Position numbers and translations under genes: made by a program. Source: Nitrospinaceae bacterium (lineage in GTDB: Bacteria > Nitrospinota > Nitrospinia > Nitrospinales > VA-1). From it: a DNA stretch of 36,598 nucleotides. Positions within the stretch are counted from its first letter, which is position 1; the number at the start of each line of letters is the position of its first letter. The stretch lies in NCBI GenBank assembly GCA_029261475.1, contig JAJDBG010000115.1, forward strand, positions 1 through 36,598. The letters run 5' to 3'. Below the pieces are notes generated by a model that saw nothing but the letters and a program-made list of their open reading frames with translations, had not been told where the DNA came from and searched no databases. Shown here in pieces: positions 23,732 through 32,288 of the stretch.

Positions 23732-24628
23732 ATGGGTAAAATGAGGGGTTCTGGTAAATTGAGCGGCATGAATAAAGTGAATTATTTCCCAGACGAATTG
23801 AACGGAATGAAAATCCTCATCGTGGATGATATTCCGGAAAATCTGGATATTCTGAGCTATATTCTCAAAAAGAATTTTGATCTTTCGGTCGTCAATAGTG
23901 GTGAAAAAGCTTTGGCGGTTCTAGAGAAATTTGAGGCCGATTTGATTTTACTTGATGTGATGATGCCGGGACTCGACGGATATGAAACTTGCAAAAGATT
24001 GAAAGCAAACGAAAAGACCAAAGGTATTCCGGTAATATTTTTGACAGGCAGAGTAGAGGAAGAAAGTCTTGTCGAAGGGTTTCGAGTTGGTTGTGCCGAT
24101 TATATTGCAAAGCCTTTTAAGGATGTCGAAATTTTTAGCCGCATTGGCGCACATTTAAAAATTCAAAAATTGATTCAAGATTTAAACAAATCGAATAGAA
24201 AACTTCTTGAGCAAAAAGAAGAGATCATAGAGAGCCGGAACCAGTACCAGTTCATGGTCGAAACAGTATCTGACGGAATTTTCTATTTGGATGAAAATAG
24301 AAAAGTTACATCTATGAACCCAAAGCTATGTTTTGAGTTGGGTTTTGAAGAGGAAGAGATTGTCGGAAAATCAATCGAAGAAATCGCTGACATTGGAGCC
24401 ATTCCTAACTTGGTTCAAAGTCTGAGTACGAGACGTTTTGGAGATCGAGCTACAAGAGATTTGAAAGTTCAGTTCTATACTAAATCTGAGGAAGCTGAGT
24501 GTTCAAAGACTTCGCCTTTGACAGTTAATTGTTTTGGGATATGGAATTTACAAAATCATGTTGTGAATAAAATCAAACTGGAGAAAAAGTTTAAAGGCAC
24601 TATTTGTGTCGTTGAATTTTCCAGTTAA
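23732..24628 (+). CDS. Response regulator with C-terminal PAS domain
   Basis: A 298-residue protein: receiver domain (about 26-140) with the acidic pair in LIVDDIPENLD, phospho-acceptor D75 in LILLDVMMPG, T/S switch in IFLTGR and lysine in IAKPFKD; a coiled-coil linker (about 145-172); and a PAS-like domain (about 173-298) starting QYQFMVETVSDGIFYLD. There is no kinase, GGDEF or DNA-binding output. It therefore probably acts by protein contact or by sensing through PAS. ATG codons at 23741 and 23768 are alternative starts; MKILI of the receiver begins at residue 26. No kinase gene is adjacent; the nearest is at 32289. Confidence 0.85.
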   Translation: MGKMRGSGKLSGMNKVNYFPDELNGMKILIVDDIPENLDILSYILKKNFDLSVVNSGEKALAVLEKFEADLILLDVMMPGLDGYETCKRLKANEKTKGIPVIFLTGRVEEESLVEGFRVGCADYIAKPFKDVEIFSRIGAHLKIQKLIQDLNKSNRKLLEQKEEIIESRNQYQFMVETVSDGIFYLDENRKVTSMNPKLCFELGFEEEEIVGKSIEEIADIGAIPNLVQSLSTRRFGDRATRDLKVQFYTKSEEAECSKTSPLTVNCFGIWNLQNHVVNKIKLEKKFKGTICVVEFSS

Positions 24629-24683
24629 TATTCTTTCCTCCCGGCAATATCGTCACTTTGTTTGCCCTCACTGAGAGTTGTCT

Positions 24684-26102
24684 ATGTTGCAAAAAACCGA
24701 CCCTCAAGAGGTCGCGCCCTACCTGAAAGACGCCTCTAATCATTCTGGCGGTTTTGCTTCTGCCGTAATCATCCCTGAAAATGAAGAGGAGTTGTGCCAA
24801 TTCTTAAAAGAAAATACGGAGAATATTTCTGTATCCGGCGCTGGTACAGGTTTGACTGCAGGCCGGACACCGCAGGGTGGGGTCATCGTATCTATGGAAC
24901 GTTTTCTGGATTTGAAAACCACCGACGATGGTTGCGTTGAGGTCGGTGCAGGAACTACGTTGAAAGATTTGCAGAGGTGTTTACAGAGCACATCATGGTT
25001 TTACCCTCCTAATCCCACCGAAAATTTATCATCTATAGGTGGAAACTTTGCCACCAATGCATCAGGAGCCCGAAGCTATAAATTTGGTGCCACACGAGAT
25101 TATGTACAGAGGGCAAATATTATTTTGTCCGACGGTCGTAAATGCACATTGAGCAGAGGAGAAAAAATAAGCTCCCCTTTAAAGTTGGATGATGGTTCGA
25201 GCCTTACTTTTCCCAAGGTCGCATATGAGAGTCCCGAATGTAAAAATTCATCTGGATTTTTTATTCGTCCGAGTATGGATTGGTTGGATTTATTCATTGG
25301 TTCCGGCGGGGTTTTGGGTATTGTGACGGGGATTACATTGAAGGTGCTTCCCAAGCCGAGCCACTTTATAAGCGGCATTCTTTTTTTTAATGAAGATGAA
25401 CCGTTATGGAAACTTGTTCGACGATTCAGAGAAAAAGAGGGTGATGGAATCTCTCCATGTTCTCTGGAGTATTTTGATTCTCACTCTTTGAAGATGTTGC
25501 GAGCGAAATTTAAATCCATTCCCGTTCGCGCAAGTGCCGCATTATTTTTCGAGCAGGATGTATATGGTGATGATACTTACGATAATCTTATAGAGCGGTG
25601 GTTTGATTTTTTAGAAAAACAAGGTGTGAATTTAGACGATTCATGGTTTGCTCAAAATGAACGAGATGTGGAAAGATTTCACGACTTTCGGCATGCACTT
25701 CCTTCTCTTGTTAATGAAGTGTTTAGCCGGAAGGGAGCCGTTAAAATTGGTACGGATATGGCGGCACCCTTTCAATACTTTGAAGATTTGATGCGATTTT
25801 ATAAGCAGGAATTATCCTCAAGTGAAGTGAATCATGTCGTTTTTGGACACATTGGTGACAATCATTTGCATATTAATTTTTTCCCAGAAGAAGGCAAGAG
25901 GGAACGGGTCGCAGATTTATATCAGCGCATAGTGGACCAGATCATTGTTTGGGGAGGCACCATTTCAGCAGAACACGGTATAGGAAAACTTAAGAAAAAA
26001 TACTTTCATCAAATGGTGGGAGCGCAGGGGCTTGAGGATATGAAAAAAATAAAGTCTACACTTGATCCAAGAGGCTTACTGGGACTAGGGAATTTGTTTT
26101 GA
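24684..26102 (+). CDS. GlcD/D-lactate dehydrogenase-type FAD-linked oxidase
   Basis: A 472-residue flavoprotein oxidising a 2-hydroxyacid such as glycolate or D-lactate. The FAD-binding PCMH domain (about 30-215) contains VSGAGTGLTAGRTPQGGV, NPTENLSSIGGNFATNASG and SGGVLGIVTGITLKVLP; the FAD-oxidase C-terminal domain contains FGHIGDNHLHINFFPE and GGTISAEHGIGKLKK. ATG 24684 is chosen over TTG 24678 because GAGAG lies at good distance. It stands alone: no partner iron-sulfur subunit (GlcF) is adjacent, so electrons may pass directly to a quinone or cytochrome. Substrate not readable. Confidence 0.92.
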   Translation: MLQKTDPQEVAPYLKDASNHSGGFASAVIIPENEEELCQFLKENTENISVSGAGTGLTAGRTPQGGVIVSMERFLDLKTTDDGCVEVGAGTTLKDLQRCLQSTSWFYPPNPTENLSSIGGNFATNASGARSYKFGATRDYVQRANIILSDGRKCTLSRGEKISSPLKLDDGSSLTFPKVAYESPECKNSSGFFIRPSMDWLDLFIGSGGVLGIVTGITLKVLPKPSHFISGILFFNEDEPLWKLVRRFREKEGDGISPCSLEYFDSHSLKMLRAKFKSIPVRASAALFFEQDVYGDDTYDNLIERWFDFLEKQGVNLDDSWFAQNERDVERFHDFRHALPSLVNEVFSRKGAVKIGTDMAAPFQYFEDLMRFYKQELSSSEVNHVVFGHIGDNHLHINFFPEEGKRERVADLYQRIVDQIIVWGGTISAEHGIGKLKKKYFHQMVGAQGLEDMKKIKSTLDPRGLLGLGNLF

Positions 26103-26218
26103 CATAAGGACCCTATAACCCAGCAAGCCTTATCCCTGGTGCCTGCTTGACAGTGAACTTTTGGTCCCATAAACTTCTACCGGATACAAACGGAGTAGAT
26201 CGTGATGGATGAACTGAA

Positions 26219-26761
26219 ATGTTAGAGTCATTTAAAAGCTTAGTATTGAATTATTCCTACGAACCTCTGCAATTTTGTAACGCAAGGCATGCCATTGTCA
26301 TGGTACTCTCAGGCAGGGCAGAAGAGGTCGAAAGCGATGGTTATCTTGTACGTTCGCCAACCGCATCTTTTCCTTTACCTGCTGTGATACGAACTTTAAA
26401 GCTGGTTCGAAAAAACCGGAATAATAAAATTGCTTTCAGTAAAAAAAATATACTTCGACGAGACAATTCGACCTGTCAATACTGTGGGGAGAAGAGTCAA
26501 ACCATGACAGTAGACCATATTTTCCCAAAATCAAAAGGCGGGAAGGAACAATGGGAGAACGTTGTTGTTGCCTGTAAACCCTGTAATTTGAAAAAGGGTA
26601 GCAAGACGCTTGTGGAAGCTGATATGAAACTATTAAGACCCCCCTTTCAACCCAAATATCCCTATTTTCATTTTTCTGTGCCCTCAGGATCTTCGTCTCA
26701 CATAAAAATATGGCAGAAATATTTACCGAAGAAAGTTTTTTCATCGACCGCTCAATACTAA
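26219..26761 (+). CDS. HNH endonuclease family protein
   Basis: A 180-residue protein starting with VLNYSYEPLQFCNARHAIVM, the N-terminal block of a widespread family of stand-alone HNH proteins. The HNH core (about 78-130) has zinc cysteines C86/C89 and C119/C122 and the catalytic VDHIFPKSKGG (D99, H100) with N114 in WENVVVAC. The family is found in many bacteria outside mobile elements, and its biological role is not well known. No toxin, intron or phage sign surrounds it. ATG 26219 is the start; an out-of-frame ATG at 26204 soon meets a stop. Confidence 0.9.
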   Translation: MLESFKSLVLNYSYEPLQFCNARHAIVMVLSGRAEEVESDGYLVRSPTASFPLPAVIRTLKLVRKNRNNKIAFSKKNILRRDNSTCQYCGEKSQTMTVDHIFPKSKGGKEQWENVVVACKPCNLKKGSKTLVEADMKLLRPPFQPKYPYFHFSVPSGSSSHIKIWQKYLPKKVFSSTAQY

Positions 26762-26794
26762 ATAGAAATTCTCCAAATAAATAGAGCATTGCTT

Positions 26795-28108
26795 ATGGAA
26801 CCCCAATCCCTTATTGAAATAATCAGTGAAGAAGAATTTCTATGCCTGATAAGAGAATCCTATGAGGGTTTTTGTAAAATATATACTTCTCTTGAGTGGA
26901 AAATTACAAATGGAAAGAGCATCTCTAAAAAATTTTACTCTACAGTAAATTACGAAACGGATTCTTTTGAAAGTTTTCTGGATGAGCATGGGGCAAGGGA
27001 AAACAAGCGCTGGTCATTTTTTTCAGAGTATATCGCTTCGATAAGAAACCTTTCGATTGCGGCGTTCTATATTCGCCATATTTTGGATAGGTACCCTTAT
27101 TACAAATTGCGTGAAAGTCTTGAAATGGATAGCAAGTTTAAAGACAGCGCTCAGGAATCTTTAAGATTTCTCAATAGCTCTATATATAACTTGTTTAAAG
27201 AAGCGATTGTCACGGCTCAAGCCAATGGTCTTGAGTTTCCCCAAAAGTGTATGGGACTGGAAGAATATTCTGAAACCTCTGCGAATAAAAAGCTTCCAAG
27301 AAATATAAGTGAAGAAGATGTGACGGACGAGGAAGAGCGCATTGTTAATTTATGTGAGAAAGTCCGGGATGTTGCCAAGTCCATGATTGCTTTGTCTATT
27401 CCTCAAACGCATGATCCCGAAGAATTACAAAAGATTGTTCCTTCCAAACTTGATGAAAAGGTATTGCGAGAATTTTTAATTCAAATTCATAATGTGCAGT
27501 CAGAATTTGATACTTATGTGAAAAATACTAAAACGGAACAAGCTTACGTTGAATTGAAATACATTCGTGGATATATTTCTATGCCACTTCACTTATTGGA
27601 GTCATCTCTTTGGCTTTCGCATATGTACGAACGACATGCAGAGGGAATCCGACCGGGTGAGTGCAAACGAAAAATTTCTATGATGGCTGATAAAAATGAT
27701 TTGTTGGGACAGATCGTTAATTTTGGTTTTTATTACGCGGTTTACTTTATTCAGGAGGGGGCGAGATTAGCGGAAGAAGTTTTACCTCAATTGATAAAAT
27801 TTCAGCGTATCGTTTTGCCCATTCCCACGCCACTAGGGTTTCACGCACGTCCATCAACCTATCTTTCCTTGATTGCCCGGCAATACAACTGTGATCTTTT
27901 TTTAATCATAGGCGATGAAAAATTCAACGCACGTTCTGTAATGAGTATGCTTCAAGCAGGTGGGCTCCTTGCCGATAACGGTATGCAGTCAGTTCAGTTT
28001 GAGAGTGACCAGCGCGTAATAAATGATCTCAAAATTTTGGCTCAGAATAATTATTGTGAAGAAAAGCCCATTCCTCCTGAATTGAATTACCTTCGGTCGA
28101 ACGATTGA
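26795..28108 (+). CDS. Large protein with a C-terminal HPr-like domain
   Basis: A 437-residue protein. The C-terminal 90 residues match HPr, the phosphocarrier of the sugar phosphotransferase system: LPIPTPLGFHARPSTYLSLI with the phospho-histidine at H350, then FNARSVMSMLQAGGLLADNG with the regulatory serine position S381 and VQFES. The first 335 residues are a mostly helical, charged domain I do not recognise, containing CEKVRDVAKSMIAL and similar segments, without signal or membrane segments. No EI or EII genes are nearby, so it may belong to a nitrogen-type or regulatory PTS. ATG 26795 is preferred to TTG 26789. It follows the HNH gene by 33 bases. Confidence 0.82.
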   Translation: MEPQSLIEIISEEEFLCLIRESYEGFCKIYTSLEWKITNGKSISKKFYSTVNYETDSFESFLDEHGARENKRWSFFSEYIASIRNLSIAAFYIRHILDRYPYYKLRESLEMDSKFKDSAQESLRFLNSSIYNLFKEAIVTAQANGLEFPQKCMGLEEYSETSANKKLPRNISEEDVTDEEERIVNLCEKVRDVAKSMIALSIPQTHDPEELQKIVPSKLDEKVLREFLIQIHNVQSEFDTYVKNTKTEQAYVELKYIRGYISMPLHLLESSLWLSHMYERHAEGIRPGECKRKISMMADKNDLLGQIVNFGFYYAVYFIQEGARLAEEVLPQLIKFQRIVLPIPTPLGFHARPSTYLSLIARQYNCDLFLIIGDEKFNARSVMSMLQAGGLLADNGMQSVQFESDQRVINDLKILAQNNYCEEKPIPPELNYLRSND

Positions 28109-28143
28109 TATAAATTTAATTCCCTACCTATTACTTAGTATTC

Positions 28144-28653
28144 ATGGACGATGAAACTGAAATTTTTGATTTGGTAGATGAGGAAGATCGCGTGATCGGT
28201 TGCGCCTCCAGAAGAGAGGTTCATCAAAAAAAGTTAATGCATCGGTCGGTGCATGTCTTTGTTTTTAATTCATCGGATGAGCTTTTTTTACAGAAACGGG
28301 CGGAGTCTAAAGATGAGTGCCCTGGATATTGGGACACATCGTCATCTGGTCACGTGGATTCTGGCGAAGATTACGCCACAGCCGCGAATAGAGAATTGAA
28401 AGAGGAGCTTTGTATCAGCGAGCCTTTGACTTTCGTTATGAAATTAAAAGCGGGACCCGAAACTTATTGGGAGCATGTGTGGTGCTATCGTTGTGTTTCC
28501 GAAAAGAAAATTATCATAAATCGTGATGAAATCAGTGAAGGGCGGTTTTGGTCGGCCGAGGAAATAGATGTGGCGATTGAAAATAATAGATATCAATTTA
28601 CACCAACGTTTTTGTCTCTTTGGAGTCATCTGCGCAATATACAAGAAGAATGA
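28144..28653 (+). CDS. NUDIX hydrolase
   Basis: A 169-residue protein of the IDI/YfcD-like branch of NUDIX enzymes. The Nudix box is GHVDSGEDYATAANRELKEE followed by LCI (residues 69-91), with all conserved Gly, Glu and Arg present. The N-terminal EIFDLVDEEDRVIG and HRSVHVFVFNSSDELFLQKR are typical of the branch. It cleaves a nucleoside diphosphate-linked or related substrate; the exact one is not readable. It follows the HPr-domain gene by 35 bases and may share its transcript. Confidence 0.92.
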   Translation: MDDETEIFDLVDEEDRVIGCASRREVHQKKLMHRSVHVFVFNSSDELFLQKRAESKDECPGYWDTSSSGHVDSGEDYATAANRELKEELCISEPLTFVMKLKAGPETYWEHVWCYRCVSEKKIIINRDEISEGRFWSAEEIDVAIENNRYQFTPTFLSLWSHLRNIQEE

Positions 28654-28772
28654 CGTTGCCCGGCTATTGACACAAGCACTCGATTGAAGAATAATTCATA
28701 AAGAAGAAGTTTTAGTAAAAACAATTAGTTTTTGCAGGACGTTTGTTTTTAATTTACCTCATCCAAAAATTC

Positions 28773-28796
28773 ACAAGACCTTGTTCGTAATATAAT
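28773..28796 (+). promoter_or_regulatory. Palindrome next to a -10 box upstream of the CvpA gene
   Basis: ACAAG-AC-CTTGT (28773-28784), a perfect inverted repeat, lies just before TATAAT (28791-28796), about 60 bases ahead of the CvpA ATG. There is no good -35, so a repressor or activator site overlapping the promoter is possible. Confidence 0.35.
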
Positions 28797-28854
28797 CCAC
28801 GAATAATTTGAGTAGAATTTAAAATTTTTATAAATCAATACACGGCTTTCCTCT

Positions 28855-29604
28855 ATGACTCCATTTGATGTTTGTGTCCTCATCGTTCTTACTCTCAGTT
28901 TTTTATATTCCTTATTTAAGGGATTTATTCGAGAAATTTTTTCACTTTTTGCATACATAGGTGGTTACGCAGTAGCCGTCAAATACCATGAAGAACTTGC
29001 AAAGACTTTGAGTGGAACGATAAGTAGCGATACCGTTGCTAAAGTTGCGGCCTTTGTGATCATTTATGTTGGAACAATGATCGCGGTAAAAATTCTTGGA
29101 AATATTGTGAGAAAAATGTTTCAAGAGGCGGCAGGTCTTACTGGAATGGATCGGTTTTTAGGGGGTGTAGTCGGCTTGGCAAAAGGTCTTGTTATTCTTG
29201 TGGTATTGATGGTACCCCTGAGCTATTTCCCCGATTTTCATAAAAAAACGGTAGAGGATTCCAAATTTGCCCCCCATCTACATGCAATCTCTGGCACCGT
29301 AACAGAAGCTTTGGGTGCCTCTAAAGATTTCATAGAAAATTTACCTGGGGTGGAAAAGGATATGTTTAAAGGCCTTGAGGATAAAATGAAGGACTTGAAA
29401 GAGCTTACTAAAATGACGCAGAATGGGGCGAAGGAGCAAGGCTCGGAACAAGCAAAATTTTCTCCTGAAAATAAATCAAAAATGGGAGATCAGCTTCAGA
29501 GGGCATCTGAATTATTGGGTAAGCCTCAAGAAGAATACACGGTAGACGATGTTGAAAAATTGAATAAGCTTTTGCAGACTGTTTCGGGTAACCAGGCAGA
29601 ATAG
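28855..29604 (+). CDS. CvpA family membrane protein
   Basis: A 249-residue protein with four membrane segments in the first 130 residues (about 4-24, 26-46, 63-83, 101-123) and the family features FDVCVLIVLTLSFLYSLFKG and FIREIFSLFAYIGGYAVA, plus GMDRFLGGVVGLAKGLVILV. CvpA proteins are linked to colicin V production in E. coli and to envelope stress; their mechanism is uncertain. The C-terminal 110 residues are hydrophilic, Lys/Glu rich and longer than in the E. coli protein. A ribosome site is not obvious; ATG 28855 fits the family start. Confidence 0.9.
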   Translation: MTPFDVCVLIVLTLSFLYSLFKGFIREIFSLFAYIGGYAVAVKYHEELAKTLSGTISSDTVAKVAAFVIIYVGTMIAVKILGNIVRKMFQEAAGLTGMDRFLGGVVGLAKGLVILVVLMVPLSYFPDFHKKTVEDSKFAPHLHAISGTVTEALGASKDFIENLPGVEKDMFKGLEDKMKDLKELTKMTQNGAKEQGSEQAKFSPENKSKMGDQLQRASELLGKPQEEYTVDDVEKLNKLLQTVSGNQAE

Positions 29605-29667
29605 ATATTTTTTTACTGGGATTTGTATTGACTCAATCGATAAACGCCACTCCTGCTTGATTCAAAT

Positions 29668-30555
29668 ATGACAACGAGAATTAATTTTAACGGTGATATC
29701 ACTGAAAATTTGTCTATATCATTTTATGATCATGGTTTTCTTTTTGGAGACAGTGTTTATGAAGTGATATCGACGAACAAGAATCGCCCTTGTTTCCTCT
29801 ATCCGCATTTACAACGGCTACAAAATTCTGCGAAGGGGATATCGATGAATATCCCTTGGTCCTCCGAAAAGTTTACAGAAGAAATAGATCGCACTTTACT
29901 GGCCGCTGGCAACGAAGAATCCTATATTCGTTTGATTGTGACACGAGGAGAGGGGGCGGTAGATATTGATCCTTCTTCTTGTTCACATCCCAATGTCATT
30001 GTTTATGTGAGTGATGAAAAAAAGTATCCCGAAGAGTTGTATATGAGTGGCGTAAATTTAGCTGTTGTCTCTGTCAAAAGAAATGCGAAAGAGGCTCTGA
30101 ATCCCGGCATTAAAACAGGAAACTATTTGAATAATATCCTTGCCGTTGTTGAGGCTCATCGTTTAGGTGCTCATGACGCCATCATGTTGAATGCCAGTGG
30201 TAATCTTGCGGAAAGCACCACTAGCAATTTGTTTTTTGCTCACAATGGAACCTTGTTTACACCTGCGTTGGGTTGTGGAATTCTTCCGGGGATCACCCGT
30301 AGCATGGTCATGCGATTGGCTCAGGAAAATGGGATTTCTGTTGAAGAAGGCTCCTTGCCATTAGAGGCCCTTATTTCTTCCGATGAAATATTCATTACAG
30401 GCACCGTGAAGCGTGTTATGCCGGTAACGCAGATTGATGGTGATAGCATTGGAAGTGGGCGGCCAGGGCCTATATCGAAAAAAATGATGCGATTGTATGA
30501 AAACTTATTGGATTCGGAATTACCCTACGATCCAGCTTTTAAACTAAACTTTTAA
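29668..30555 (+). CDS. Class IV aminotransferase (branched-chain/D-amino-acid type)
   Basis: A 295-residue fold-type IV PLP enzyme. The lysine that binds PLP is K149 in NPGIKTGNYLNN; FYDHGFLFGDSVYEVI, LNASGNLAESTTSNLFF and GCGILPGITRSMVM are family blocks. Members include IlvE, D-alanine transaminase and aminodeoxychorismate lyase; the GIKTGNYLNNILA segment and general build favour an IlvE-like or D-amino-acid transaminase, but I cannot decide. It is 63 bases after the CvpA gene and 13 bases before coaE. Since branched-chain transamination connects to alpha-ketoisovalerate, a link to the PanB substrate is possible but only inference. Confidence 0.9.
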   Translation: MTTRINFNGDITENLSISFYDHGFLFGDSVYEVISTNKNRPCFLYPHLQRLQNSAKGISMNIPWSSEKFTEEIDRTLLAAGNEESYIRLIVTRGEGAVDIDPSSCSHPNVIVYVSDEKKYPEELYMSGVNLAVVSVKRNAKEALNPGIKTGNYLNNILAVVEAHRLGAHDAIMLNASGNLAESTTSNLFFAHNGTLFTPALGCGILPGITRSMVMRLAQENGISVEEGSLPLEALISSDEIFITGTVKRVMPVTQIDGDSIGSGRPGPISKKMMRLYENLLDSELPYDPAFKLNF

Positions 30556-30568
30556 ATATCACTGCGCC

Positions 30569-31174
30569 GTGCTTATAGGATTAACAGGAGGGATAGGATC
30601 TGGAAAGTCTTTAGCCGCATCCATCTTCCGCGATTTGGGAGCACGTGTGATTGATGCCGATATTCTTTGTCGGGAACTGGTTCTTCCTAAACGCCCAGCC
30701 TGGAACGAAATTGTTGCACATTTTGGTTCAGAAATTCTCCAAGACGATGAACGCCTGGACCGTATTAAAATGGCCGCTCTTGTTTTTTCTGATCCTGCAA
30801 AAAAACAAATACTGGAAGAGATTCTTCATCCTAAAGTTTTTGAAGAGGAACGACGCATCTATCAGCGTATTATCGATGGAGATCCCAATGCCGTAGTGAT
30901 TGTTGATGCGGCGATGCTGATAGAGTCTGGTAACTACAAAAATATGGATAAGGTGATTGTCGTTCGATGCAGAGCAGAAGACCAGATTGAGCGCGTTATG
31001 AAACGTAATGGATGGAGTAGAGAGAAAGTCATAGAACGTCTGAACTCTCAGATGAGTGCTGAGGAAAAAATATCTTATGCCGACTTCATTATCGAGAACG
31101 ATGTTGACCTTTCTGTCTTGAGAGAAAATGTTTGCAAGGTGTTCAAACTCCTGACCGTAAAAGTAGAAGAATGA
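30569..31174 (+). CDS. coaE: Dephospho-CoA kinase
   Basis: CoaE phosphorylates dephospho-CoA, the last step of CoA synthesis. The 201-residue protein starts at GTG 30569 with MLIGLTGGIGSGKSLAA, the P-loop GGIGSGKS; further blocks are VIDADILCRELV, HPKVFEEE, VVIVDAAMLIE and QIERVMKRNGWSREKVIERL with the usual LID arginine. The stop overlaps the following gene's ATG (ATGA), so they are co-translated. It is unlinked to coaBC but lies within 8 kb of it. Confidence 0.96.
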   Translation: MLIGLTGGIGSGKSLAASIFRDLGARVIDADILCRELVLPKRPAWNEIVAHFGSEILQDDERLDRIKMAALVFSDPAKKQILEEILHPKVFEEERRIYQRIIDGDPNAVVIVDAAMLIESGNYKNMDKVIVVRCRAEDQIERVMKRNGWSREKVIERLNSQMSAEEKISYADFIIENDVDLSVLRENVCKVFKLLTVKVEE

Positions 31175-32172
31175 ATTGCCTGGTAACAGGTGGGGGTGGG
31201 TTTCTGGGAGCCGCATTGGCAGAGCGCCTATTAAATGATGGGAACGTGGTCACGGTTCTAGGGCGCCGAAATTATCCTGAATTGAATTCTGAAATAAAGC
31301 AGGTCTGCGTTGATATACAAGATCGTTCCGCAGTATTCAATGCCGTGAAAGGGATGAATGCCGTATATCACTCCGCGGCTGTACCCGGCGTTTGGGGTTC
31401 TTATTCCGATTACTACAAGACCAATGTCGTTGGAACGCAAAATATCATTGACGCTTGCAAGGCGCAGAATGTCCCTCGGTTGATTTTCACCAGCTCACCC
31501 AGCGTGGTTTATGATATGAAGGACCAATCGGGCATAGACGAGTCGGCACCCTTTCCCAGTAGTTACCTTTGTCATTACCCTAAAACCAAAGCAATGGCCG
31601 AGAGGCTCGTTTCATCCGCCGATGGAGAGGGTGGCCTGCGCACTGTGTCTATCAGACCCCATTTGATATGGGGACCGGGCGACCCACATTTGGTCCCGCG
31701 ATTGATTGAAAAAGCAAAACGCGGCAAACTTGTCCAAGTGGGAGCAGGGAAAAATAAGGTGGATATGGTCTACATCGATAACGCAGTCGAATGTCATGTG
31801 CTTGCCGGGAAAGTGCTAAATTCCGATCCAGATAGAATCGGTGGAAAAGCATATTTTGTTAGTGACGACCGACCGGTTGAATTATGGAGATGGGTCAACG
31901 AATTGTTGAATGCGTTGAACCTCCCCAAAGTAGAAAGATGCATATCTTTTAGGACTGCTTATATTGTGGGATTTATTGCAGAAGGAGTTTATGGACTTTT
32001 GCAAAAAAAGGAAGAGCCACCCATCACTCGCTTCGTGGCCGGACAATTAGCGACCGATCATTATTACGATATCAGTCGGGCACGAAACGATTTAAAATAC
32101 GTCCCCCTGGTATCACCCGAAGAAGGTTTCTCCCGCCTCATCAATTATTTCCAGCAAACGAAAAAAAACTAA
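31171..32172 (+). CDS. OleD-like 3-beta-HSD/NAD-epimerase family reductase
   Basis: A 333-residue extended short-chain dehydrogenase. The Rossmann motif is GGGGFLGA near residue 10; YxxxK is HYPKTKA; AAVPGVWGSYSDYYKTNVVG, FTSSPSVVYD, IRPHLIWGPGDPHLVPRLIE and RFVAGQLATDHYYDISRAR strongly resemble the OleD/sterol-dehydrogenase group, as I recall it. OleD reduces 2-alkyl-3-keto acids in long-chain olefin synthesis, together with OleA, OleB and OleC, none of which is in this window. The start ATG 31171 overlaps the coaE stop (ATGA). It may therefore reduce a lipid or hopanoid-related substrate; the function is inferred by family only. Confidence 0.82.
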   Translation: MNCLVTGGGGFLGAALAERLLNDGNVVTVLGRRNYPELNSEIKQVCVDIQDRSAVFNAVKGMNAVYHSAAVPGVWGSYSDYYKTNVVGTQNIIDACKAQNVPRLIFTSSPSVVYDMKDQSGIDESAPFPSSYLCHYPKTKAMAERLVSSADGEGGLRTVSIRPHLIWGPGDPHLVPRLIEKAKRGKLVQVGAGKNKVDMVYIDNAVECHVLAGKVLNSDPDRIGGKAYFVSDDRPVELWRWVNELLNALNLPKVERCISFRTAYIVGFIAEGVYGLLQKKEEPPITRFVAGQLATDHYYDISRARNDLKYVPLVSPEEGFSRLINYFQQTKKN

Positions 32173-32178
32173 AATAAT

Positions 32179-32199
32179 ATTGATACAGGTTTTATCAAT
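32179..32199. terminator. Hairpin after the OleD-like gene
   Basis: ATTGATA (32179-32185), 7-base loop, TATCAAT (32193-32199): a perfect 7-base stem 7 bases after the stop of the OleD-like gene. It is AT-rich and weak. Confidence 0.3.
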
Positions 32200-32202
32200 T
32201 CA

Positions 32203-32236
32203 CTGAAATTTTAAGGGTGGAATTTAAAAATTTCAG
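32203..32236. terminator. Possible bidirectional terminator between convergent genes
   Basis: CTGAAATTTT (32203-32212) pairs perfectly with AAAATTTCAG (32227-32236), a 10-base stem with a 14-base loop. It lies between the convergent OleD-like gene and hybrid kinase. The A/T at the inside of the stem is not ideal, and no U-run follows. Confidence 0.4.
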
Positions 32237-32288
32237 AATCATTCTATTCTGAGTAAATGGATTGTTTTAGTTTTTTTGGAGTGGGGAA

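Noticed and set aside
26103-26218. Possible small RNA before the HNH gene, suggested by CAAGC/GCTTG pairing.
   Set aside because: Only 5 base pairs with a long loop and no T-run; not supported.
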